Assembly (NCBI GenBank): GCA_003260025.2
Contig: QFZU02000050.1
Coordinates: 1 to 64,000, forward strand
Direction: 5' to 3'
Length of the DNA: 64,000 bases
DNA from: Microbispora triticiradicis
GTDB taxonomy: Bacteria > Actinomycetota > Actinomycetes > Streptosporangiales > Streptosporangiaceae
In this document: piece after piece, positions 27,341 through 35,057 of the stretch
How the letters are laid out: every line of letters starts with the position of its first letter
Position numbering within the stretch: the first letter of the stretch is position 1
Position numbers and translations under genes: made by a program
The notes under the pieces: model-generated
What the model was told of the DNA's origin: nothing
The model's database searches: none
What the model saw: only the letters and a program-made list of their open reading frames with translations

Positions 27341-28290
27341 CCACCACGAGTCCCCCCGTGACCACCCGCCAGGGCGTGCTGGAACTGGCCCAGGTCTCCC
27401 GCTGGTACGGCAACGTCGTGGCGGTCAACGACGTCACGATGACGATCGGCCCCGGGGTCACCGGCCTGCTCGGCCCGAACGGCGCCGGCAAGTCGACGCT
27501 GCTGCACATGATGGCCGGGTTCCTCGCGCCGTCGAACGGCACGGCGACCCTCGACGGCCGACAGATCTGGCACAACCACGACATCTACCGGCAGATCGGC
27601 CTGGTGCCCGAGAAAGAGGCCGTGTACGGCTTCCTCACCGGCCGGCAGTTCGTGCTGTCGGCGGCCCGGCTGCACGGCCTGCCGTCCCCCGCGGACGCGG
27701 CCCGCCGGGCCCTCGACCTGGTGGAGATGACGGAGGCCTCCGGCCGCCGCATCGAGACGTACTCCAAGGGCATGCGGCAGCGCGTGAAGGTCGCCGCGGC
27801 CCTCGTCCACGACCCGCAGGTGCTGCTGCTGGACGAGCCGTTCAACGGCATGGACCCGCGGCAGCGGCTCCACCTGATGGACCTCGTCCGCCGGATGGGC
27901 GAGGAGGGCCGGACGATCCTGTTCAGCTCGCACATCCTCGAAGAGGTCGAGCGGGTGGCCCACCACATCGAGGTCCTGGTCGCGGGACGGCACGCCGCGT
28001 CGGGGGACTACCGGGAGATCCGGCGGCGCATGGCCGACCGGCCGCACCGGTTCCGGGTCAGGTCGAGCGACGACCGGCGGCTCGCCGCCGCGCTCATCGC
28101 CGATCTGTCCTCCAGCGCCGTATCGCTGACGGAGCAGGGCATCGAGGTGCAGGTCACCGACTTCGCGCGCTTCACCGCGCTGCTGCCCCGGACCGCCCGC
28201 GACCTCGACGTCCACCTGTGGCAGGTCTCCCCCACCGACGAGGACCTGGAAAGCGTCTTCTCCTACCTCATCTCCGGGAGCGCCCGATGA
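27337..28290 (+). CDS. ABC transporter ATP-binding protein (second)
   Basis: The 317-residue ATPase starts with GTG overlapping the permease stop by four bases (GTGA). Walker A GPNGAGKST, signature YSKGMRQRVKVAAAL, Walker B VLLLDEPFNGMDP and the H-loop FSSHILEE are intact. It is a paralog of the first ATPase and pairs with the permease that follows. Confidence 0.93.
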   Translation: MTTTSPPVTTRQGVLELAQVSRWYGNVVAVNDVTMTIGPGVTGLLGPNGAGKSTLLHMMAGFLAPSNGTATLDGRQIWHNHDIYRQIGLVPEKEAVYGFLTGRQFVLSAARLHGLPSPADAARRALDLVEMTEASGRRIETYSKGMRQRVKVAAALVHDPQVLLLDEPFNGMDPRQRLHLMDLVRRMGEEGRTILFSSHILEEVERVAHHIEVLVAGRHAASGDYREIRRRMADRPHRFRVRSSDDRRLAAALIADLSSSAVSLTEQGIEVQVTDFARFTALLPRTARDLDVHLWQVSPTDEDLESVFSYLISGSAR

Positions 28291-29003
28291 ACACGGTGGT
28301 GGCCGACATCACGTACCGGGCCATGCTCGGACGCAAGCGGATCTGGCTGCTGGTGCTGCTGCCGGTGGCGCTCGTCGCGATCGCCGCGCTGCTCAGGCTC
28401 CTGAACGGCGAGTCCGAGCAGACGGCGGTGACGCTGATGAAGACCTTCGCGATCGGCACGATGCTGCCGCTGCTCGGTCTGATCGGCGGGACGGGCGTCA
28501 TCGCCCCGGAGATCGAGGACGGCACGATCATCCACCTGCTGTCCAAGCCGATCTCCCGCCCGGTGATCGCCGTGACGAAGTTCGTGGTCGCGGCCTCCCT
28601 GATCGCGGTCTTCGCGGCGGTCTCCACGTTCGCCGCCGCCTACCTCCTGACCGGCACGGAGTCGGGCGTCGCGACCGGGTTCACGCTCGGGGCGCTGTTC
28701 GGCGGGGTCGCGTACGCGGCGGTGTTCCTGCTGCTGGGCGTGCTCACCAGGCACGCGGTCGCGATCGGCGTGATCTACGCCCTCGTCTGGGAGGGCGTCG
28801 TCGGCGGCTACGTGCCCGGAGCGCGCAAGTTCTCCATCCAGCAGTGGGCCCAGTCTCTCGCCGACCAGATCTCCTCCTCGGCCTTCTTCTCCACCGAGGT
28901 GACGCTGGGCTTCGCCGTACCGGCCATGGTCATCGTCACCGTCGGGGCGGTCCTGTGGACCGGCCAGCGCCTGCGCTCCCTCTCCCTCACCGGCGACGAC
29001 TGA
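28287..29003 (+). CDS. ABC-2 type transporter permease (second)
   Basis: The 238-residue permease has about six membrane helices and the ABC-2 feature GTGVIAPEIEDGTIIHLLSK. The ATG at 28287 overlaps the preceding stop (ATGA), so the true start is not further upstream. Last gene of the four-gene exporter operon. Confidence 0.88.
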   Translation: MNTVVADITYRAMLGRKRIWLLVLLPVALVAIAALLRLLNGESEQTAVTLMKTFAIGTMLPLLGLIGGTGVIAPEIEDGTIIHLLSKPISRPVIAVTKFVVAASLIAVFAAVSTFAAAYLLTGTESGVATGFTLGALFGGVAYAAVFLLLGVLTRHAVAIGVIYALVWEGVVGGYVPGARKFSIQQWAQSLADQISSSAFFSTEVTLGFAVPAMVIVTVGAVLWTGQRLRSLSLTGDD

Positions 29004-29044
29004 CCACACGGCCGACGCCCCTCGTTGTCGCTTCGGTGGGACGC

Positions 29045-29889
29045 ATGACACCGCGCCTGGCGCAACTTCGCCTGATGGAGTTCAAGTCCTTCCGCAGCGA
29101 TTCGGTACTGCGGATGGGCGGCATGACCGTGCTCATCGGGCGGAACAGCAGCGGAAAGTCGAACGCCCTCGACGGGCTGGAAGTGCTCTCCCGGCTTGCC
29201 GCGGGCGCGGACCTCGTCAATGCGGCAGCATCGAGGCCACCTGGTACCGGGGTACCCGCGGGCGCGACCGCGCGGCCGCCTTCCGCTCCACCCGGCTGCT
29301 CACGGCTCAGCTTCCGCTCCGCCTGACGCAGGACACCGAGACGGAAAGGCATGTCGTCCAAGCGGCCGAGGACATGATCGAGGCACTCCAGGACGTGTTC
29401 CGGGATCTCGTCGAACACGAGGTCACCGGCATCGAGGTCATCCGGTCCGAGTTGAACGACGTCATGCTCGCGCTGCGGGAGGGCCGTGCCGTCACCCCCG
29501 CCAGAGAGATGAGCGACGGCCTGCTGCGCTTCATGGCCATCGCGACGACCCTGATCACTCGTGGCCGGGACGTGGATCTCGGCGGCATGCCGGACCGCGA
29601 GCGCCCTGTGACCGTGGTCACCGAGGAACTGGAGAACGGGCTGCATCCGTCACAGGCCGGCAAGGCCCTCCAACTCGTACGCAGGGCGGTCAAGGACGAC
29701 GGAGCGCAGGTATTGTTCACCACGCACAGTCCCGCGCTGCTGTCGGGACTGTCCGCCGAGGACCACAAGTCCGTCATCGTCTGTTCCCGGGACCGGGAGA
29801 CGCAGGAGTCGACGCTCACACCCCTGCCCGAGCTGGACGGATACCCGCGGCTGATGGCCCAGGGAGACCTCGGCTCCGTCGTCACCGCG
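29045..29889 (+). pseudogene. Broken AAA family ATPase
   Basis: The N-terminal part (29045–about 29220) reads LRLMEFKSFRSDSV and a Walker A IGRNSSGKSNALDGLEVL. The frame then breaks. From 29224 a different frame continues with GSIEATWYRGT, STRLLTAQLPLRL, the signature-like AREMSDGLLRFMAI, Walker B-type VTEELENGLHPSQA and FTTHSPALLSGL to about 29890. Roughly 150 residues between Walker A and GSIEATWYRGT appear to be missing compared with ATPases of this type that I recall. This is a SMC/OLD-like AAA_15/21 ATPase as found in defence modules, here inactivated by deletion. Confidence 0.75.
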
Positions 29890-30190
29890 GGATTGGCATC
29901 AGCGGGAGATCGCGGAAGAGCTGCTGCTCAAGCGACGCCGGTGTGATCTCATCCTGCCCGTCACGGCGGTCATCGAGACGGGCAACCACATCGCGCAACT
30001 CGGGAACGGCCGTGACCGGCGGGATCGGACGAAGAAGCTGCACGCTCTCCTCGACCTGGTCATCAGACGCGAGGCACCTTGGGTGCTGCACATCGTGGAG
30101 TGGGGCGAGCCTTTTCTGCGCGAACTCCTCGGAGGCGGCGGTACGGGGATCGGGCTCGTGCCGTGCGTGAGAAGGGGACTCGTCGAGCAG
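29890..30190 (+). pseudogene. Remnant of a PIN-like partner gene
   Basis: Directly fused to the ATPase remnant, another frame reads REIAEELLLKRRRCDLILPV, TAVIETGNHIAQLG, KKLHALLDLVIRREAPWVLH and VEWGEPFLRELLGGG. The VTAVIETGNH segment resembles PIN-type nucleases encoded beside such ATPases. The N-terminal part with the expected first catalytic Asp is absent and the reading frame has no proper end before the terminator, so the gene is broken at both ends. The family is inferred. Confidence 0.5.
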
Positions 30191-30202
30191 CGACGGTATG
30201 CG

Positions 30203-30242
30203 CCGAGGACCCCGCCGGGCGGGTGCCCGGCGGGGTCCTCGG
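30203..30242. terminator. 18-bp perfect hairpin, bidirectional terminator
   Basis: CCGAGGACCCC… (30203–30220) pairs perfectly with 30225–30242 around a GGGT loop. It sits between the convergent glmM gene and the ATPase/PIN remnant and would terminate glmM on the minus strand. There is no T-tract on either side. Confidence 0.75.
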
Positions 30243-30290
30243 AGTGTCGTGGTGTCAGGCGCGTCAGCGCGCCGTACGCACCGGCATGGG

Positions 30291-31676
30291 TCAGCCGCAG
30301 ACCTCACGGACGACCCGCGCGAGGCGGTCCGCCACGGTACTGGCCTGGTCCTGCGACGCGGCCTCGACCATGACCCGGATCATGGGCTCGGTGCCGCTCG
30401 GCCGGATGAGCACCCGGCCGGTCTCGCCGAGCCCGGCCTCCGCCTCCGCGACGGCCGCCCGCAGCTCGGGCGCCGAGGCCTTGGACTTGGCCACGTCCCG
30501 CACGTTGACGAGCACCTGCGGCAGCTTCGTCATCACCGACGCCAGTTCGCCGAGAGAGCGGCCCTGCCGTGCCACCTCCGCCATCAGGTGCAGCGAGGTG
30601 AGCAGGCCGTCGCCGGTCGTGGCGTGATCCAGCATGATCACATGACCGGACTGCTCGCCGCCGAGGTTGTAGCCGCCGTCCTGCATCGCCTCCAGGACGT
30701 ACCGGTCGCCGACCGTGGTCTCCACCACGGACAGGCCGGCCTCCCGCAGAGCGATCTTGAACCCGAGGTTGGACATCACCGTGGCGACGACCGTGTCCTT
30801 GGCGAGGCGGCCGTCGGCGTGCATCGCCAGGGCCAGGATCGCCATGATCTGGTCGCCGTCGATCTCCTCGCCCTCGGCGGTCACCGCTAGGCAGCGGTCG
30901 GCGTCGCCGTCGTAGGCGATGCCGAGGTCGGCGCCGCGTTCGACGACGGCCTCCCGCAGGGGAGTGAGGTGGGTCGAGCCCACACCGTCGTTGATGTTCA
31001 GCCCATCGGGTGCGGCGCCGATGGTCTCCACGGCCGCGCCCGCGCGCAGCAGCGCCTCCGGGGCGACCATGTGCGCCGCGCCGTGCGCGCAGTCGACGAC
31101 GATCCGCAGCCCGTCGAGACGGTGGGGCAGGGTGGTCAGCAGGTGCGAGACATACCTGTCCGCCTCGCCGTACGCCTCCCGGACCCGGCCCACGGCCGGA
31201 CCCACCGGGCGGTCCCACTTCTCCCCGAGCCGCTGCTCGATCTCGTTCTCCACCGCGTCGGGCAGCTTGTAGCCGCCCCGTGTGAAGAACTTGATGCCGT
31301 TGTCGGGCGCGGGGTTGTGCGACGCCGAGAGCATGACGCCGAGGTCGGCGCCCAGGGCGTTGGTCAGGTACGCGACCGCCGGGGTGGGCAGCACACCGAG
31401 TCGCAGGACGTCCACGCCGGACGACGCGAGGCCGGCGACCACGGCGGCCTCCAGGAACTCTCCTGAAGCCCGCGGGTCCCGGCCTACTACGGCGATCGGG
31501 CGGCCGCGCCGCCCGACACTGGCGTGAAAAGCCCCGGCGTCTCCGAGCACGTGCGCGGCGGCCACGGACAGATCCATGGCCAGTTCCGCGGTGAGGTCGC
31601 GCCCGGCGACCCCACGTACCCCGTCGGTGCCGAAGAGGCGCCCCCCGGAGGAGGCGCCTACGGGCTCCCGCGACAC
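30291..31676 (-). CDS. glmM: Phosphoglucosamine mutase
   Basis: The enzyme (461 residues from this start) converts glucosamine-6-phosphate to glucosamine-1-phosphate for peptidoglycan. The opening [15 protein letters not shown], the phosphoserine loop MLSASHNP, the Mg-binding DGDADRC and the sugar-phosphate loop RPSGTEP are intact. GTG 31676 is one base after the rpsI stop (TAACGTG); starting further upstream would overlap rpsI. No ribosome-binding site is obvious, so translation may depend on rpsI. No glmS is present in the window. Confidence 0.93.
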   Translation of the reverse strand: MSREPVGASSGGRLFGTDGVRGVAGRDLTAELAMDLSVAAAHVLGDAGAFHASVGRRGRPIAVVGRDPRASGEFLEAAVVAGLASSGVDVLRLGVLPTPAVAYLTNALGADLGVMLSASHNPAPDNGIKFFTRGGYKLPDAVENEIEQRLGEKWDRPVGPAVGRVREAYGEADRYVSHLLTTLPHRLDGLRIVVDCAHGAAHMVAPEALLRAGAAVETIGAAPDGLNINDGVGSTHLTPLREAVVERGADLGIAYDGDADRCLAVTAEGEEIDGDQIMAILALAMHADGRLAKDTVVATVMSNLGFKIALREAGLSVVETTVGDRYVLEAMQDGGYNLGGEQSGHVIMLDHATTGDGLLTSLHLMAEVARQGRSLGELASVMTKLPQVLVNVRDVAKSKASAPELRAAVAEAEAGLGETGRVLIRPSGTEPMIRVMVEAASQDQASTVADRLARVVREVCG

Positions 31677-31677
31677 G

Positions 31678-32199
31678 TTAGCGCTTGCTGTACTGCGGAG
31701 CCTTGCGGGCCTTCTTGAGGCCGTACTTCTTCCGCTCCGTGGCGCGGGCGTCACGGGTGAGGAAGCCGGCCTTCTTCAGCGGCGGGCGGTTGACCTCGGC
31801 GTCCAGGATGGCGAGCGCGCGGGACAGGCCCATGCGCAGGGCGCCGGCCTGGCCGGTCACGCCACCGCCGTCGATGCGGGCGATGACGTCGAACGCGTCC
31901 TCGGCCCCGAGGACGACGAACGGCTCGTTGACGAGCTGCTGGTGCACCTTGTTCGGGAAGTAGTTCTCCAGCGAGCGGCCGTTGATGGTCCACTTGCCGG
32001 TGCCCGGCACGATGCGGACCCGGGCGATGGCCTCCTTGCGGCGGCCGGTGCCGTACGAGTTGCCCGTGGTGACGGGCTTGCGCGCGGCGCCCTCGCCGGC
32101 CGGGGCCGACTCGGTGGTGTACTCGGAGGGGAACTCCTCCGGGGAGTAGTCTTCCGGCTCGCCCTCGACGAGCGTCTCGATACCGGTGGGCTCGGCCAC
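31678..32199 (-). CDS. rpsI: Ribosomal protein S9
   Basis: The 173-residue protein carries an N-terminal extension of about 45 acidic/Pro-rich residues before the conserved core ([19 protein letters not shown]) and ends in the tRNA-contacting tail QYSKR. GTG start with GAGGAG upstream. It follows rplM by 30 bases and is followed by glmM. Confidence 0.97.
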   Translation of the reverse strand: MAEPTGIETLVEGEPEDYSPEEFPSEYTTESAPAGEGAARKPVTTGNSYGTGRRKEAIARVRIVPGTGKWTINGRSLENYFPNKVHQQLVNEPFVVLGAEDAFDVIARIDGGGVTGQAGALRMGLSRALAILDAEVNRPPLKKAGFLTRDARATERKKYGLKKARKAPQYSKR

Positions 32200-32229
32200 G
32201 GTTCTCCTCTTAACTTTCCTGGCTCGCGA

Positions 32230-32673
32230 TTACTGGGCGATCTGGGTGATCTGGAAGGGCACGGGCTGCTGGGCCTGGTGCGGGTGCTCGGCACCGGCGT
32301 AGACCTTCAGCTTCTTGGCCATCTTCCGGCCCAGGGAGTTCTTGGGAAGCATGCCCCGGACGGCCTTCTCGACGGCCCGGTCGGGACGCTTCTCCATGAG
32401 CTCGCCGTAGCTGACGGCGCGCAGACCGCCGGGGTAACCCGAGTGGCGGTACGCCTTCTTCTGCTCCAGCTTGTTGCCGCTGAGAGCGACCTTGCCGGCG
32501 TTGATGACGATGACGAAGTCACCCGTGTCGACATGCGGGGCGAAGATCGGCTTGTGCTTCCCGCGGAGCAGGGTCGCCACCTGACTGGCCAGCCGGCCGA
32601 GCACGACGTCGGTCGCGTCGATGACGTACCACTGACGTTCGACGTCGTTGGGCTTCGGTGAGAACGTGCGCAC
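32230..32673 (-). CDS. rplM: Ribosomal protein L13
   Basis: The 147-residue protein begins [20 protein letters not shown], the standard actinobacterial L13 start, with GAAGG about eight bases before the GTG; longer in-frame starts lack support. First gene of rplM–rpsI–glmM, with a strong promoter and a structured leader of about 135 bases. Confidence 0.97.
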   Translation of the reverse strand: MRTFSPKPNDVERQWYVIDATDVVLGRLASQVATLLRGKHKPIFAPHVDTGDFVIVINAGKVALSGNKLEQKKAYRHSGYPGGLRAVSYGELMEKRPDRAVEKAVRGMLPKNSLGRKMAKKLKVYAGAEHPHQAQQPVPFQITQIAQ

Positions 32674-32777
32674 GGCAGTGCCTTCTGTCGGAATGTGAAC
32701 TCTCGGTAGGTTGCGCAGGCACGGCGACAACCTCCGTCTCCACATGTACGGGAGAAGACGCCGGACGCGCCGTGCAC

Positions 32778-32795
32778 CGGTCTGCGGGCAGACCG
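32778..32795 (-). promoter_or_regulatory. Hairpin in the rplM leader
   Basis: CGGTCTGC and GCAGACCG pair across two bases, about 20–35 bases after the predicted transcription start. In E. coli the rplM leader mediates L13 autoregulation; a similar role here is speculation. Confidence 0.4.
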
Positions 32796-32816
32796 ATCCA
32801 CACACAACGAACTCGC

Positions 32817-32845
32817 AGACTACCGCCCTCGTTCCGCGTGGTCAA
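32817..32845 (-). promoter_or_regulatory. rplM–rpsI promoter
   Basis: On the minus strand TTGACC (32845–32840), 17 bp and TAGTCT (32822–32817). It is almost identical in form to the str operon promoter at 62061–62089. Confidence 0.85.
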
Positions 32846-32954
32846 AACAGCGGCGGGAGGGGGTGTCTGGAACGACACAATTGAACGTTCATCAAATCCA
32901 TCCCCACGCGCCCCTTCTTCCCCCATACCGCAGGTCCCTATATTTGGCTGCGGC

Positions 32955-33740
32955 ATGTGGCAGACCCCTCACAAAAGGAATACCCTTCGGGGCCCCTTCC
33001 GGGTGACTCAGATGGGTTTGCTGGCATGCGCCGTCGCCGTCCTTCTCACCGGCGTCGTCATCGGCCGGGTGACCGCCGCCGCGGACCGCGCCGGGAGCGT
33101 CTACCTTCGCGAGTCGCACCCGGGGCCGCCGTCCCCCCGTGTGGAGGCCCTCGCGCCGGCGCGGCGGGACCGGCCGCCCCTCGATCACGTGCGGCGCACC
33201 GAGGCGCCCCAGGTGACCACTGAGACGACTCCGGTGCCCAGGTCCCGGCGGGACCGGCCGTCGACCATGATCGGCGGCTCCGGCGGCGGCTCGTCGTACA
33301 CCACGCTCACCCCGGAGACGGGCGGGGAAGGCGGCTCCTACGGCGGGGACCCGATGCGCTTCGCCTCGATGGAGGCCGAGCTCGTGCGCCTGGTGAACGT
33401 CGAGCGCCGCAGGCACGGATGCCGGCCGCTGCGCGTGGACCCCCGCCTGGTCGGATCCGCCCGCGCGCACTCGGAGGAGATGGCGGCGGGCAACCGGTTC
33501 CGGCACACCTCTCCGGGAGGAGCCACCCCCTGGGACCGCATGGGCGCCGCGGGTTACCGCGACGGCGGGGCCGAGACGATCGCGCGCGGCTACGACACCG
33601 CCGAGCAGGTCGTACGCGGCTGGATGGCCGGGCCCACGGACCGCGCCACGCTGCTCAACTGCCGCCTGGTCGCGACCGGGGTCGGCGTGAGCGCGGGCCC
33701 CGGAGGCCCCTGGTGGACCGAGGACTTCGGTTATTCCTGA
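32955..33740 (+). CDS. Membrane-anchored CAP-domain protein
   Basis: About 261 residues: an N-terminal membrane helix (MGLLACAVAVLLTGVVIG, about 20–37), a Pro/Arg-rich linker of about 95 residues, and a C-terminal CAP/SCP domain with VNVERRRHGCRPLRVD, the conserved ARAHSEEMA His and RFRHTSPGG, and GWMAGPTDRATLLNC. Bacterial CAP proteins are extracytoplasmic and of unclear function. ATG 32955 is preceded by TATATT ten bases upstream; GTG 33003 and ATG 33012 are alternatives without ribosome-binding sites. It precedes two membrane proteins on the same strand. Confidence 0.85.
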   Translation: MWQTPHKRNTLRGPFRVTQMGLLACAVAVLLTGVVIGRVTAAADRAGSVYLRESHPGPPSPRVEALAPARRDRPPLDHVRRTEAPQVTTETTPVPRSRRDRPSTMIGGSGGGSSYTTLTPETGGEGGSYGGDPMRFASMEAELVRLVNVERRRHGCRPLRVDPRLVGSARAHSEEMAAGNRFRHTSPGGATPWDRMGAAGYRDGGAETIARGYDTAEQVVRGWMAGPTDRATLLNCRLVATGVGVSAGPGGPWWTEDFGYS

Positions 33741-33768
33741 CCCTTCCTCATCTGTCCAGATCGCCGAC

Positions 33769-33774
33769 TAATCT
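33769..33774 (+). promoter_or_regulatory. Leaderless-type −10
   Basis: TAATCT is followed by seven bases and the ATG at 33782. Confidence 0.55.
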
Positions 33775-33781
33775 CAGCGCC

Positions 33782-34951
33782 ATGGGTTATCCCGGCGACC
33801 AGCAACCACCTCGCCAGCCGCACTTCCCCCCCGATCCCCGCAGGCGGGACCTGCCGCCGTACGGGGCCGGGGACGACTCGCCCCGCTCCCCCTCCCGCCG
33901 CGAGGCGCCCTACGGCGGCGAGCAGCCTCCGTACGGGAACCGCGAGCAGCCCACGAACGCGGGGCGGGAGCAGCCCCCTTACGGGAACCGCGAGCAGCCT
34001 CCGTACGGGGGACGGGAGTCTTCGCCGTACTCCGGCCGCGACCAGTCGCCGTACCCCGCGCCGCGAGAGGCAGGTCCCGGCGGGCCGGGCGGGCGGTACG
34101 ACGCCGGGAGCACGCCCTGGGCGGGCGAGATCGGCCCGGACCCGGACCAGGAGAACCGGGAGATGCGGCGTGAGGCCCCCATGCCGCGAGTGGCGCCCCC
34201 GCCGGAGCCCCAGTGGGACCCCGACGACCGCGGTCCCCTGTGGCGTCGTCCCTGGGTGCTCGGCCTCGCCCTGCTGGCCCTGATCGGCGCGCTCCTCACC
34301 GGCCTGTGGTACGCCGCCCACAACGAGGAGCCGCCCGCGCCGGACCCGGGCCCCGCGGCCCGTCCCGCACCGCTCGTGTCCGACCGTCCGATGACCAAGT
34401 ACGGCTACGCGGCCTCGCGGGCGACCGACAAGAGCCCGCTGTCGCTGCGAGAGGTCTTCGGCAAGCCGAAACCGGTCAACAACAAGCGGGCGTACGTCCG
34501 CACGGTGACGCGCAAGGAGAAGAAGTGCGCGGACGGCGTCACCGGCGAGAAGATCACCAAGGCGCTCAAGACGGGCGGCTGCACGCAGTTGCTGCGCGCG
34601 AGCTTCGCGGACGCCAAGGGCACGATCATCGGCACCGTGGGGGTCGCCAACCTCAGGACCTCGGCGATGGCGAAGAAGGTCGCCTCCGCCGGAGCCGGCG
34701 ACGAACGCAAGGACTTCCTCAAGCCGCTCCCCGGCAAGGACGAGGCCACCAAGCACCTCGGCAGCGGCGAGGCGTCCGCGGGAGGCTGGACTTACGGGCA
34801 CTACGCGGTGCTGTTGTGGTTCCAGTTCAAGGACGGCCACAAACCCACCAAGAGCGAGCTCAAAAAGCTGTACCAGGCGGCGACGGACGTCACCGACGCG
34901 TCTGTTTACCCTGCCCTCGACACGCGTGCGCTCACCGGCGGCCCCAGCTGA
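33782..34951 (+). CDS. IDR–TM–extracytoplasmic domain protein (shorter paralog)
   Basis: I do not recognise this 389-residue protein. Residues 1–150 are Pro/Gly/Arg/Tyr-rich with repeated PPYGNREQ, PPYGGRE and SPYSGRDQ units and should be disordered. One membrane helix (VLGLALLALIGALLTGLWYA, about 155–175) follows a WRR anchor, so the N-terminus is predicted cytosolic. The outer domain (about 200–389) has two cysteines in KKCADGVTGEK and GGCTQLLRASFAD, then GTVGVANL and a KDGHKPTKSELKKLY end. The same outer-domain pattern occurs in the next gene. Function unknown. Confidence 0.75.
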   Translation: MGYPGDQQPPRQPHFPPDPRRRDLPPYGAGDDSPRSPSRREAPYGGEQPPYGNREQPTNAGREQPPYGNREQPPYGGRESSPYSGRDQSPYPAPREAGPGGPGGRYDAGSTPWAGEIGPDPDQENREMRREAPMPRVAPPPEPQWDPDDRGPLWRRPWVLGLALLALIGALLTGLWYAAHNEEPPAPDPGPAARPAPLVSDRPMTKYGYAASRATDKSPLSLREVFGKPKPVNNKRAYVRTVTRKEKKCADGVTGEKITKALKTGGCTQLLRASFADAKGTIIGTVGVANLRTSAMAKKVASAGAGDERKDFLKPLPGKDEATKHLGSGEASAGGWTYGHYAVLLWFQFKDGHKPTKSELKKLYQAATDVTDASVYPALDTRALTGGPS

Positions 34952-35044
34952 GACGACACGTTCACTGAGGTGAGCGCGGCGCGGGCTCGTCCGGGGAGGC
35001 AGACCGAAACACCTATGGAGGCACGCCGATCGGGTCCGCGCCGT

Positions 35045-35050
35045 TACGCT
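35045..35050 (+). promoter_or_regulatory. Leaderless-type −10
   Basis: TACGCT is followed by seven bases and the ATG at 35058. Confidence 0.5.
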
Positions 35051-35057
35051 TCCGGCT

